From: Paenibacillus silagei
GTDB taxonomy: Bacteria > Bacillota > Bacilli > Paenibacillales > Paenibacillaceae
Assembly (NCBI RefSeq): GCF_017874735.1
Contig: NZ_JAGGLV010000012.1
Span: 152,776-216,775, forward strand
Reading direction: 5' to 3'
Length of the DNA stretch: 64,000 bases
Shown: in pieces, positions 8,778 through 17,986 of the stretch
How positions within the stretch are numbered: the first letter of the stretch is position 1
How the letters are laid out: every line of letters starts with the position of its first letter
Program-made: the position numbers and the translations under genes
Notes under the pieces: model-generated
The model's input: the letters and a program-made list of their open reading frames with translations, nothing else
What the model was told of the DNA's origin: nothing
Databases searched by the model: none

Positions 8778-10364
8778 CTAGCCCCGGTATTCCTCGGGAC
8801 TCATCCCGCTCAGCTTCTTGAACAGCTTGCTGAAATACGCGGTGTTCGGATAACCCACACGCTCAGCAACCTCATAGACCTTGATGTTCCTGTCCCTGAG
8901 CAGGCTCTTGGCCTTCTCCATGCGCAGCCGGGTCAGGAAGCTGACGAAGTTCTCGCCGGTCTCCTGCTTGAATACCCTGCTGAGATAGGAGGCGTTCACG
9001 TTGATCCGGTCCGCTACGGATTGCAGGGAGATATCCTCCGCATACAGCTGCATGATGAGTTCACTCGCTTGCTCTGCATAGCTCCGGGAGGATTCGCCTT
9101 CCGACATCTGCGCCCTGCACTGCTCCAGATAACCGGCGACGGTCTGGTGCAGCCCCTCCAGACTCTCTTCATGGAGAATGCTCTCGTACACCGTAAGCCC
9201 GGCTTCATTCGGCTCGGGAAGCGCCGGGAAGCAGGACAGAATCGCGCCAAGCATCCGTATGTAGGTCGAACGCGCCGCCTGCTTCGTGCAGCCCTCCAGC
9301 AGCATAGTATCCTTCAGGCTGTTCAGGAAGGCAAGCGCTCCTTCGCTTCCGCTCTCGGTATCCTGCCTAAACTTCCGCATGCAAGGCTTGTCGATGAACA
9401 GCCGCTCCCCCCTTCTCTGACGGCTCCTGGCCTTATCATAGAAGGACAGGCCGCTCCCGCTGGCGAAGAACAGCTCGTCAAGCGCCATGTCCGCCTCCTG
9501 ATAGGCCTGCTTCAGGCCGCCAAAGCCGGGAGCCGGACCGCTGACGCCGATGGACAGCGTCAGCTTCAGGAAATCCTTCATAGCCGCCTGAATCTTGGCG
9601 GCCGCGCGTTCAATCTCCGCGCGGACAATCCGCCCCTCCGGCCCGAGGTCCAGCAGCAGCACATATTCCGCAGAGTTCATCACAATGATCTCCTTCGCCC
9701 GCTTGCGCGGAAGAATCTCTTCAAGAATATTGGTGACTGAATAACGCAGCAGCTTCTCATCCTGCTCCACATACTTGCGTCTATGCTGTTCAAAATGGTT
9801 AATTCGCAGCTTCAGGAGCACCATCGGCTCATCCGCCAGGCGGATGCGCAGAGATTCGCGGTTAACCCGCACATCCCCGGCGGCCTTGAAGCCGCTGATC
9901 AGCTCCTTAAAGAGCGTCTCCTTCAAATACCCGATGCTCTCCTTGTAGGAGCCGGGTGGCATTCCGGAGGAGCTGCCTGCGGAGAGGCGGACCGCCCGCT
10001 TCTTAACCGTCTCCAGCACATGCACCAGCTCGTGCGGCTTCATATCGCTCTTGATCAGATAGTCCGCCGCCCCGAGCCTGAGCGCCTCCTGGGCGTACTG
10101 GAATTCCTCCAGACAGCTAAGGATGACGAATTGCCCGCCGATGTCCAGCCGCCGGGCCTCCCGGATCAGCTCCAGACCGTCCATCACCGGCATTTTGATA
10201 TCCGTAATAATCAGATCCGGCCGGTGCGTCCCGGCCAGTTCCAGCGCTTCGCGCCCGTTTGCGGCCTCCCCCAGAATCGTAAATCCCTCATCTTCCCATT
10301 GAATAATCGATTTCAGGCCGATACGCATTAACAGCTCGTCATCCACGATAAGCACACCCAGCAT
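8778..10364 (-). CDS. Response regulator, YesN type (receiver + AraC HTH)
   Basis: 528 aa from ATG at 10364 (MLGVLIVDDELLMRIG), preceded by AGGGGG; longer frames lack an RBS. The receiver has the acidic pair VDDE, phospho-acceptor in DLIITDIKMP, and Lys in DYLIKSD. The C-terminal 100 residues form an AraC-type double HTH ending SGMSPEEYRG. The start is 2 bp after the kinase stop (TGAGTATG), so the pair is coupled. It lies directly upstream of the importer operon it probably activates. Its TAG stop overlaps the CTAG that bounds a repeat element. Confidence 0.92.
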   Translation of the reverse strand: MLGVLIVDDELLMRIGLKSIIQWEDEGFTILGEAANGREALELAGTHRPDLIITDIKMPVMDGLELIREARRLDIGGQFVILSCLEEFQYAQEALRLGAADYLIKSDMKPHELVHVLETVKKRAVRLSAGSSSGMPPGSYKESIGYLKETLFKELISGFKAAGDVRVNRESLRIRLADEPMVLLKLRINHFEQHRRKYVEQDEKLLRYSVTNILEEILPRKRAKEIIVMNSAEYVLLLDLGPEGRIVRAEIERAAAKIQAAMKDFLKLTLSIGVSGPAPGFGGLKQAYQEADMALDELFFASGSGLSFYDKARSRQRRGERLFIDKPCMRKFRQDTESGSEGALAFLNSLKDTMLLEGCTKQAARSTYIRMLGAILSCFPALPEPNEAGLTVYESILHEESLEGLHQTVAGYLEQCRAQMSEGESSRSYAEQASELIMQLYAEDISLQSVADRINVNASYLSRVFKQETGENFVSFLTRLRMEKAKSLLRDRNIKVYEVAERVGYPNTAYFSKLFKKLSGMSPEEYRG

Positions 10365-10366
10365 AC

Positions 10367-12187
10367 TCAATAGGCCCCCTTCTTGTCCCGAATGGGAATT
10401 GTGATTACGAATACTGCACCTTGCCCCGGACTGCTCTCGAACGATACCCCGTACGGCTCGCCGTATAACCGGCGTACCCGCTGATGCACATTGATAACGC
10501 CGATGCCGCCGCTGTCCTCTGCACCGCACAGCCTGCTGCGCAGCTTCGCTGCCGCCTCAGCGCTCATGCCCGCACCGTTGTCTCTGACCGTAATGGTGAG
10601 TTCAGCATTACCGGCCCGCCGGACCTCGATAGACAGCAGCCCGTCCTCCTGGTCGGCAATTCCGTGGAAGATCGCATTCTCGACCAGCGGCTGGATGCTC
10701 AGCTTCGGAATCTCCTGCTCCGCAAGCGTCTCCTCTACTTCCGAATGGAACTCGATCCGGTTGAAATACCGCACCTTCTGAATGATTATATAATGGCCGA
10801 TGTGCTCCAGCTCCTCACGGATCGGCACCAGCCGGTTGTCCGTCTTGGCAGTATAACGGAGCATGGAGATCAGCGCTCCGGTCATCTCAACAATTTTCTC
10901 CGACTGCTGCATGGTGGCGATCCATTTGACTGAATTCAGCGTATTGTACAGGAAATGCGGACTGATCTGGGCCTGCAACGCGCGAATTTCAGCCTCGACC
11001 TTCTGCTCCTGCTCCACGTAGATCCGCTCCACCAGCTGCTTGAGTTCAGCGGACATCTGCTCGAACCGGCTGGCCATGACACCGATCTCATCATTCGAGC
11101 GGACCGCCGGGAGATTATCGAATTTCCCTTGCTCCACCAGCGTCATATTGCGGATCAGCTGCTTGATCGGCCGGGTGATCAGATTCGACATGTACACCGA
11201 GCTGGCCAGGGCGAACAGGATAAGCACGACAGCAATCGTCCACAGATTCCGCTTCAGGATATCGCCTTCCACCGCGAGCTCTTCCACGGGCATATACATA
11301 TAAGTCTTCCAGTTATGTTCCTCAAATGGCGACTGGATCAGAATATAGTCCTTGCCGGATACACGGACAATCTGCCTGCCTGAACCTGCGGCAAGTTCTT
11401 CCTCACGGACCGGGAAAAGTGTCCTGAACGGCTTGCCGATCAGGTTATAATTGTTGTTGAATATAATTATGCCGCTGTCATCGGTAACGGTGAAGGCCGA
11501 ACGGTTGCCTGCCTCCATCCGCTTGTTCAGCCGGTTGATGAAATCTATGTCTACACTTACCGCCATTACGCCGATCAGCTTGCCGTTCTCCATATCGAAG
11601 ATTTTGCGCAGATTATAGATCGTCCAATTGCTGTCCGCCTTGGTCTGCAGGTCCAGCCGGGTCGGCAAATCGCGCGTAATATCGTCAGAACGCAGGAATT
11701 CGGTGAACCAGTCCTCCTTGCGGGGGTTGTAGGTATAATCGACAGGTTTGTTCGGGGCCACATAGAGGTCGCTGCCATTCACCAGATTGTAGACATAGAT
11801 AGAGATGGCGCGGTCCTTCATAGTGATGTAATTCATCAGCAATTGCGTGGCCTGCAGTTCGTTCGTCACGGAGCTGTCGTGTAGATAGTTCTGTACCGGG
11901 TAGTTCTCCTGCGAGACCGCTGAGATGTAGCTGTTAATCCCATAACTGGCGATGAGCGAAATCTGCTTCGTGTCCTCCAGGAATTCCTCGATGCGGATAT
12001 TCGACTGTCTCGTCACATCGGCCAGCAGGTCCGTATATTTACGTTCAAGCATCTGCTGGGAGGAGATATAGGAGTTAGCGAACAGAATCACAACCGGAAT
12101 CAGAATGGCCAGCAGGAAGAAGAACAGCATCTTGTTCTTCACGCTCACAAAACGGCGGTTGGGCTTCAAGGTGAAGGGAGCTTTCAA
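10367..12187 (-). CDS. Sensor histidine kinase, YesM type
   Basis: 606 aa from a TTG at 12187, chosen because GGAGG lies 7 nt upstream; the in-frame region above reads as low-quality coding and is not included. Order: membrane helix near residues 23-43 (MLFFFLLAILIPVVILFANS), an extracellular double-CACHE-type sensor of about 240 residues, a second membrane helix, HAMP, then His_kinase with QISPHFLYN (His about residue 411), and HATPase_c with IQPLVENAIFHG and DNGAGM. It should sense an extracellular sugar or an SBP-sugar complex and phosphorylate the regulator encoded next. The TTG start is the least certain part. Confidence 0.9.
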   Translation of the reverse strand: MKAPFTLKPNRRFVSVKNKMLFFFLLAILIPVVILFANSYISSQQMLERKYTDLLADVTRQSNIRIEEFLEDTKQISLIASYGINSYISAVSQENYPVQNYLHDSSVTNELQATQLLMNYITMKDRAISIYVYNLVNGSDLYVAPNKPVDYTYNPRKEDWFTEFLRSDDITRDLPTRLDLQTKADSNWTIYNLRKIFDMENGKLIGVMAVSVDIDFINRLNKRMEAGNRSAFTVTDDSGIIIFNNNYNLIGKPFRTLFPVREEELAAGSGRQIVRVSGKDYILIQSPFEEHNWKTYMYMPVEELAVEGDILKRNLWTIAVVLILFALASSVYMSNLITRPIKQLIRNMTLVEQGKFDNLPAVRSNDEIGVMASRFEQMSAELKQLVERIYVEQEQKVEAEIRALQAQISPHFLYNTLNSVKWIATMQQSEKIVEMTGALISMLRYTAKTDNRLVPIREELEHIGHYIIIQKVRYFNRIEFHSEVEETLAEQEIPKLSIQPLVENAIFHGIADQEDGLLSIEVRRAGNAELTITVRDNGAGMSAEAAAKLRSRLCGAEDSGGIGVINVHQRVRRLYGEPYGVSFESSPGQGAVFVITIPIRDKKGAY

Positions 12188-12239
12188 GTCATAACCTCCG
12201 GCGGCAGAGTTGGTGGAATACCTTTGTAGAATACCTTTA

Positions 12240-12315
12240 ATGATAGACTCCCGGCTGCTTTCCCGCCACCCTGCCCGGCATGTCTTTTTTTTACTCTTTT
12301 CGTTCCCTTTTTTAC
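12240..12315 (-). promoter_or_regulatory. Predicted operator/promoter of the kinase-regulator operon
   Basis: Minus-strand repeats GTAAAAAAGGGAACG (12315-12301) and GTAAAAAAAAGACATG (12294-12279) start 21 bp apart and resemble the pair before the SBP gene at 8256-8292. A candidate promoter follows: TGGCGG (12268-12263), 17 bp, TATCAT (12245-12240). This suggests autoregulation by the same regulator. The rest of 12188-12621 holds nothing else I can support; no clear promoter for the plus-strand gene at 12622 is visible. Confidence 0.45.
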
Positions 12316-12621
12316 ATGTAGGGGGATTACGGGGAAAGGGCTGGCAGGATTCTACGGCTCCCGCCTCAGCTTCCCTGTCTGCCCGCTCCAGGCAGTAACC
12401 CAGAGACGTAAAGAAAGGAACAAAAACAGTAAAAAAGCTTGATTTTATAGTAAGGGTCATTCACTTAACATTCTCGGTGAAGCGAACAGCCATGACAGGG
12501 AGGTTGCGGTGCCTATGCGGAGATAGCGGAGATAAGTGTTAGTGAATAGAGAAGTGTTTCAAGTGCGCAGACCGTTCTATTAGGACAGGTATCCCCAAAA
12601 AACAAAAGAGGTGAGTATCTA

Positions 12622-15600
12622 TTGAGGCTATATCTTAAGCGTTCACTGATATCTATACTGGCAATTCTGACTCTCCTGCCCTCCAGTTTGGCAAGCGCTT
12701 CCACATCTCCGGCCGCAGACCCGGTTCCTGTGGAAGATTCTGTATGGGTGACTGATTCGGAGTTAGTGACCAATCCGGTTACGGCACCTGATTCCGATGA
12801 AACCCCTGCTTCCCCGGCGGAGCCGGATGCTGCTGCGGTGGCGGATGCTGCTGCACTGCCGGAGGCTGCTCCTGTTCAGGAGACTGCGCCGGATCAGCTC
12901 CAGTTGAAGACCGCTGTTGAGGCGGCCCCGCTGTTCCAGTGGAGCTTCCGCTCCGGGCAGGTGCTTGACCGCACCTCGGTGGTAAACAGCGTCTACCCCG
13001 ATGCGGCCGCTGAACGCGCCGAGCTTAAGGGAGTAGCTGCCATTGTCTATGACGACCAGCGCGGAGACGTCCTCTCTTTACCCGGCGGCGGGAACGGTAC
13101 TGCCTGGCTGAAGCTGCCCGATCAGCTCTACAGCAGGATCAAGGATGAACTGTCCATCTCCTTTTGGGCCAACATCGACTCTTCGGCTAACGCCTATAAC
13201 CGTCTGCTGTCCTCCACAATTGCCGAGAAGGGGCTGAGCAATGCCGGGGTAAGCGGCTGGCAGGACTCCGAGTTCATTATCATCGCCGGAGACGGCACGT
13301 TCAGCAACCGGATCTATACCGGCACGAATCCAAGTCAGATTGCCAGCTACAAAGGCGATATCGTCTGGAACCGTAACCCGGCCAAGGGCAAGTGGCAGCA
13401 GGTGACCGTCACTATGACCAGCAGCGGGGCCTATGAGGTATACCTGGACGGTGTTCCTGTTGGCATCAAAGGTCTGGATCAGAGCAAAAGCTCATCAGGA
13501 GCGACCATGCCCTCCGTTCTGGAGCATTTTTTCTCGCGTGATTATCTGAACGCCCTGAAATTCAATGATTTCGGCAGATCGCTCTATACCTCGGATGGAG
13601 ATATCAAGGGGAAATTCGACGATCTGCGGATCTACAATGTCCAGTTAAATGCCAATCAGGTCAGCGCACTCTATGCAGAGACGAAGCATGAAGAGAACAC
13701 TTCAGCCAAGCCGGCCAAAATCTCGGTTGATCTGGCAGACCGCTCGCTCGGACCTGTATTCCATGGCTCTTCCGGCGCACTGTATGCGATCAGCGAGCCG
13801 AATGTGCCGGATATCAATACACTCATTCCGATCAAGCCCTCGCATATCTCCCAGAAGCCGCCGAACGGCATCCAGCACCCGACCGGTGACGCGCTCAGGG
13901 TGTCGGACTATTTCTTCGAGGCTGGCGGAGAAGCTGTCAATATCGTTATGCAGGATTATTATCAGCATTGGTACTATCCGTCCAGAACGGCTAACGAATA
14001 TATTCAGGAAGCCGTCATTCCGATTACAACGGCAGTCAAAGCGTATAAAGAGCAATGGGCGGCGGCGAATCCGGGGCGGGATGCGGATGCCAGATTCATC
14101 TATATCCCGTTCAATGAGCCTGAGCAGAACAATACCCGTTATCCCCAGCTGCTGGCGGATAACCAGACAGGCAAGAATTCGAGAGCCGTATTCAACAGCG
14201 ACTGGCTGGCGGTAACGAAGAAAATCAAGGAGATTGACCCCGGTGCAGTCATTTCCGGAGTGAATCTAACCCAGTACGGAGCCAAGGTATTCGAGGATTT
14301 CATTCCCTACTGCGTAGAGAATGACTGTCTGCCGGACATTATCAGCTGGCATATGCTGTGGGACAAAGCCTTCAACCAGGCTCCCTTGAACGTAGCCACC
14401 TTCCGGACGGTGGAAGCGGGGTCCGTGCAGCGCTATAAAGAGCTGTACCCGGACCGGACGGTTCCCTTCCCGATCAAAGTGGACATTAACGAGTATGCCG
14501 CTACCTCGGAGATTGCCGTAGGCGGCTCGCTGATTCATTACATCGCACGTTATGATGAGCTGAAAATGAACAGCATGCTGCCGTATTGGAACACGGCCAA
14601 CTCCTACGGGTCCCTGCTCGCCGGGCAGAACGAGCCTAACGGGGCATGGTGGCTCTACAAGTGGTATGCCGATATGATGGGCGGCGACATGGCCAAGATT
14701 GAGGTCATCAACGCCAGACATGAGAATGATGCCTTCGGCCCCGGCTTGTACGGGCTAAGCTCCATTCAGGACAACAAAAAGCAGGTCAGTATCGCGTTCG
14801 GAGGCACACAAGGAGACGGCCAGATCGTGTTCAATAACGTGACCGGCAATGGGAACAGCCCCTCCTTCCTCACAGAAGCAGAAGCGGTGCATATCACCGT
14901 ATGGCATGCTGGATATACGGGCTTGACCGGATTTCTCGTAGAGCCTACCCAGATCCTGGACCGTGATTATCCCGTCAAGAACGGCTCGGTCACACTGGAT
15001 GTCAACCTGAACGATTACACCTCGGCGTATTATGCAGTCATTACTCCGGCTGTAGATCATGCCCCGAAGGAGACTTTCTATAAGCGCTTCGAGGCTGAGA
15101 ATGCGCAGGTGCGGACCAATGTGACCCTGACGGATCACTATCCGCGCAAGAGTACCGGACGCTCCGCCTCGAACGGCCAGTACGTTCAAGGCATCAAGGC
15201 TGCGGACAGCCTGGTGAAGTGGACCGATGTTACGGTTCCGTCAGACGGGAGCTACCGTCTGGATCTGATTGGCGGCAGCGGCGCAACCTCCCCCCTGCGC
15301 AATCAGTCCAATACCGGAGATGCGAATCAGCGCATCAATTCCGAATGGTTCATCAAGATTGACGATCAGCCGGCAACGAAGGTGGTTCTGCGTGCGGATT
15401 ACAACATGCAGCTGCTGGGAGGCAATACGATCTTTGCCAATCTGACGCAAGGAACGCATTCCATCGGCATCAGCAAATACAACCCGGATACGGGAGAAGC
15501 AGGCCAGGGCGAATCCACCCTTGACGCAATCGAACTAACGTATAGCGGCTTACCGGGCGCACACCCCAACTACCGTGTGCAGGCGGAATTCGCCGACTAC

Positions 15601-17871
15601 GACCCTGCGCTGGGGTTGTCGAGAGAGAGCAGCCTTGAAGGCTTCGAGGGCGCCGGATATGTGACCGGTTACGGCAGCAGCCAGGACGCCAATACCCGCT
15701 TTGTGGTAAGTGTGCTGCAAGACGGCATGTATGATCTGCAGATTCGCTATGCCGCATCGGGCGCAGGCAAAATGCAAATTCAACATGACCGCAAGCCGCT
15801 CGTGGATCTGCCTGTTACGGATACCGGCGGACAATGGCAGACCGCTACAGTACCAACCTTCTTACGCACAGGCATCAACCTGGTTGATGTACGTTCCAGC
15901 GCTGCGCTTAGTCTCGATTATATTAACGCAGCTTTCGTCAGCCAGACTTCTGTATATTCCGTTGAGGCAGAGGCGGCAACGGTCGTAGGTACTCCGGCCG
16001 GCTCCGAGCTGCCGCTCATCCGTGAGGATGCCTTTGCCAAATACGCTTCCGGCGGCAAATATGTGAACGGCATTACCTCCTTCGACGGAGCAGAGCGGTA
16101 TCTGGAGCTTAAGGACATCACGGTGTCCAAAGCAGGCACTTATAAACTGGTTGTTACCTACGCGAACGGTGAAAGTGCGGGGACCCATGCTTACAACAAT
16201 GACGTTGTTGAACGCTATGCGCAAGTAAGCGTCAACGGCGGCGAGCCGCAGACAGTCTACTTCAAGAACACCATCTCATGGCAGCAGTTCGCCACACAGA
16301 CCTTTGATGTTGAACTGAAAGCAGGCACCAACAGCATCCGTTTCTCCAACAATAATACGTATGACGGCGGCTCCAATCCTTATGGAGGAACCGGGGCGCA
16401 AGGCTTCACTCCTTACACAGCGGTTCCGCGCCAATACGCGCCTGCGTTCGACCGGTTCGATATTTATGCGCGGCATACGCTTGCGATTGACGACGGCGGC
16501 AACAACGGCGGCGGCGAAACTGGCGGCGGTAACAACGGCGGCGGTGATCCTGGCGGCGGTAACAACGGCGGCGGCGAAACTGGCGGCGGCAACAACGGCG
16601 GCGGTGATCCTGGCGGCGGCAACAACGGCGGCGGTGATCCTGGCGGCGGTAACAACGGCGGCGGTGATCCTGGCGGCGGTAACAACGGCGGCGGTGATCC
16701 TGGCGGCGGTAACAACGGTGGTACTAACGCCGGTAGTGGCAACGGCGGTAACCCTACCGTTGGTTCGATCACCCCTGTTCAGCCGGAAGCACCAAGCGGC
16801 AGCGGTCATTTGACCGTCGAAGCAGAGGTGACAGGAACTACTGCTACAGCCACACTGGATGCGCAGAAAGTAAAAGCGGCAGAACAGATCACCGTCTCGT
16901 CTCCGCTCGGCACCTTCCACTTCCCTGTAAAAGCGGTTGATACCGCAGCTTGGGGACAGCAATTGGGAACCGGGGACTGGAAGCTTAAGGTCAGTATGAC
17001 GGTCCTGCCGGAACAGCGGCAGCAAGAGATCCTTCAGGCTGTTCTGGCAGCCCAGGGCAAATTAATCAGCCCTGCCATTGAATACACGGTAACGGCTGAA
17101 GCCAACGGACGTACAGTGGAGATTCCAGGGTTCAAGGGCAGCTATTCCCGGGGCACCCTGCAGCTCGACAGTCCGGCAGACAGCCGGAATACGACCGTGG
17201 TCCGGATCGGGAAGGACGGAAGCTTCACCTTCGTCCCGGCGGTCTTCAACGGCACCGGTGTAACCTTCTACAGTCCGAACAACGGCACATTTGCGGTAAT
17301 TTCAAGCAACAAGACATTCGCGGATATCAAGGGGCACTGGGCACAGGCATCCGTCGAAAAGCTGGCCTCCAAGTACATCCTCACCGGCTTAACGGACAGC
17401 AAATTCGCACCGAACGCTACCACAACGCGCGCGGAATTCGCAGCGATGATGGTTCGTGCGCTGGGCTATTCCTCCTCCGGTTCGGCAGATGTTTCGTTTA
17501 AGGATACCCCCTCCGGCGCATGGTACACCGGAAGTGTCGGAACAGCCGCTGAGCTGGGTCTGGTGCAGGGCGGAACGGACAATAATTTCCGGCCGAACGA
17601 CATCATTACCCGCCAGGAGATGACCATTATTCTGGTTAAGGCAATGGCCCTTGCAGGCTCGCCGCTCCCAGCTTCAGAGCTTCAGCCTGCAGCCTTCAAG
17701 GATGCAGACAAGATTGCGGGCTGGGCGCAGCAGGATGTGGCCAAGGCGGTTCAGGCAGGCCTGATCACCGGTACACCTGCCGGGCAATTCCAGCCGGGTC
17801 AATCCGCAACCCGTGCGGAAGCGGCAACAGTGATTCTTAGATTACTGGAGCAGGCGGGCTTCGTGAATTGA
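12622..17871 (+). CDS. Giant SLH-anchored multidomain glycoside hydrolase (clan GH-A-like)
   Basis: 1749 aa, TTG start behind AAAGAGGTGAG. Order: signal peptide (1-27); Ala/Pro/Asp-rich linker; LamG/concanavalin-like domain (about 95-245); a TIM-barrel catalytic region (about 250-815) with probable acid/base Glu in PFNEPEQ (about 499) and nucleophile Glu in DINEYAA (about 623), as in clan GH-A enzymes; three CBM6/35-like modules beginning FEAEN (about 823), VQAEF (about 984) and VEAEA (about 1113); a Gly/Asn linker from 30-bp repeats; a beta-rich module; and three SLH domains (about 1566-1749) for binding cell-wall polymer. The GH family is not identified with certainty. A strong terminator follows. 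Substrate is inferred to be plant polysaccharide from the neighbours. Confidence 0.88.
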   Translation: MRLYLKRSLISILAILTLLPSSLASASTSPAADPVPVEDSVWVTDSELVTNPVTAPDSDETPASPAEPDAAAVADAAALPEAAPVQETAPDQLQLKTAVEAAPLFQWSFRSGQVLDRTSVVNSVYPDAAAERAELKGVAAIVYDDQRGDVLSLPGGGNGTAWLKLPDQLYSRIKDELSISFWANIDSSANAYNRLLSSTIAEKGLSNAGVSGWQDSEFIIIAGDGTFSNRIYTGTNPSQIASYKGDIVWNRNPAKGKWQQVTVTMTSSGAYEVYLDGVPVGIKGLDQSKSSSGATMPSVLEHFFSRDYLNALKFNDFGRSLYTSDGDIKGKFDDLRIYNVQLNANQVSALYAETKHEENTSAKPAKISVDLADRSLGPVFHGSSGALYAISEPNVPDINTLIPIKPSHISQKPPNGIQHPTGDALRVSDYFFEAGGEAVNIVMQDYYQHWYYPSRTANEYIQEAVIPITTAVKAYKEQWAAANPGRDADARFIYIPFNEPEQNNTRYPQLLADNQTGKNSRAVFNSDWLAVTKKIKEIDPGAVISGVNLTQYGAKVFEDFIPYCVENDCLPDIISWHMLWDKAFNQAPLNVATFRTVEAGSVQRYKELYPDRTVPFPIKVDINEYAATSEIAVGGSLIHYIARYDELKMNSMLPYWNTANSYGSLLAGQNEPNGAWWLYKWYADMMGGDMAKIEVINARHENDAFGPGLYGLSSIQDNKKQVSIAFGGTQGDGQIVFNNVTGNGNSPSFLTEAEAVHITVWHAGYTGLTGFLVEPTQILDRDYPVKNGSVTLDVNLNDYTSAYYAVITPAVDHAPKETFYKRFEAENAQVRTNVTLTDHYPRKSTGRSASNGQYVQGIKAADSLVKWTDVTVPSDGSYRLDLIGGSGATSPLRNQSNTGDANQRINSEWFIKIDDQPATKVVLRADYNMQLLGGNTIFANLTQGTHSIGISKYNPDTGEAGQGESTLDAIELTYSGLPGAHPNYRVQAEFADYDPALGLSRESSLEGFEGAGYVTGYGSSQDANTRFVVSVLQDGMYDLQIRYAASGAGKMQIQHDRKPLVDLPVTDTGGQWQTATVPTFLRTGINLVDVRSSAALSLDYINAAFVSQTSVYSVEAEAATVVGTPAGSELPLIREDAFAKYASGGKYVNGITSFDGAERYLELKDITVSKAGTYKLVVTYANGESAGTHAYNNDVVERYAQVSVNGGEPQTVYFKNTISWQQFATQTFDVELKAGTNSIRFSNNNTYDGGSNPYGGTGAQGFTPYTAVPRQYAPAFDRFDIYARHTLAIDDGGNNGGGETGGGNNGGGDPGGGNNGGGETGGGNNGGGDPGGGNNGGGDPGGGNNGGGDPGGGNNGGGDPGGGNNGGTNAGSGNGGNPTVGSITPVQPEAPSGSGHLTVEAEVTGTTATATLDAQKVKAAEQITVSSPLGTFHFPVKAVDTAAWGQQLGTGDWKLKVSMTVLPEQRQQEILQAVLAAQGKLISPAIEYTVTAEANGRTVEIPGFKGSYSRGTLQLDSPADSRNTTVVRIGKDGSFTFVPAVFNGTGVTFYSPNNGTFAVISSNKTFADIKGHWAQASVEKLASKYILTGLTDSKFAPNATTTRAEFAAMMVRALGYSSSGSADVSFKDTPSGAWYTGSVGTAAELGLVQGGTDNNFRPNDIITRQEMTIILVKAMALAGSPLPASELQPAAFKDADKIAGWAQQDVAKAVQAGLITGTPAGQFQPGQSATRAEAATVILRLLEQAGFVN
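16501..16740 (+). repeat. 30-bp tandem repeats encoding a Gly/Asn linker
   Basis: Seven near-identical 30-bp units plus one degenerate unit (16711-16740). They encode NNGGGETGGG or NNGGGDPGGG, ten residues each, with the order ET, DP, ET, DP, DP, DP, DP. They form the flexible linker between the carbohydrate-binding modules and the SLH part. The high DNA identity points to recent expansion or slippage. Confidence 0.95.
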
Positions 17872-17910
17872 AACCCTTAGACTCTTCCTTCAACCCTGCA
17901 AATAAATGAC

Positions 17911-17960
17911 ACAGCGGCAGCACGGGACTGTTATCAGTCTTGTTCTGCCGCTGTTGTTAT
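17911..17960 (+). terminator. Terminator of the SLH protein gene
   Basis: ACAGCGGCAG (17911-17920) pairs with CTGCCGCTGT (17945-17954); an inner GACTG/CAGTC stem encloses TTAT. A T-rich tail follows (TGTTATTATACTT). Confidence 0.85.
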
Positions 17961-17986
17961 TATACTTAAATTCCCGGTTCGTGCAG

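Noticed and set aside
16276..17025. Minus-strand frames opposite the Gly/Asn linker
   Set aside because: They mirror the 30-bp repeats of the SLH protein gene and lack RBS or family features.
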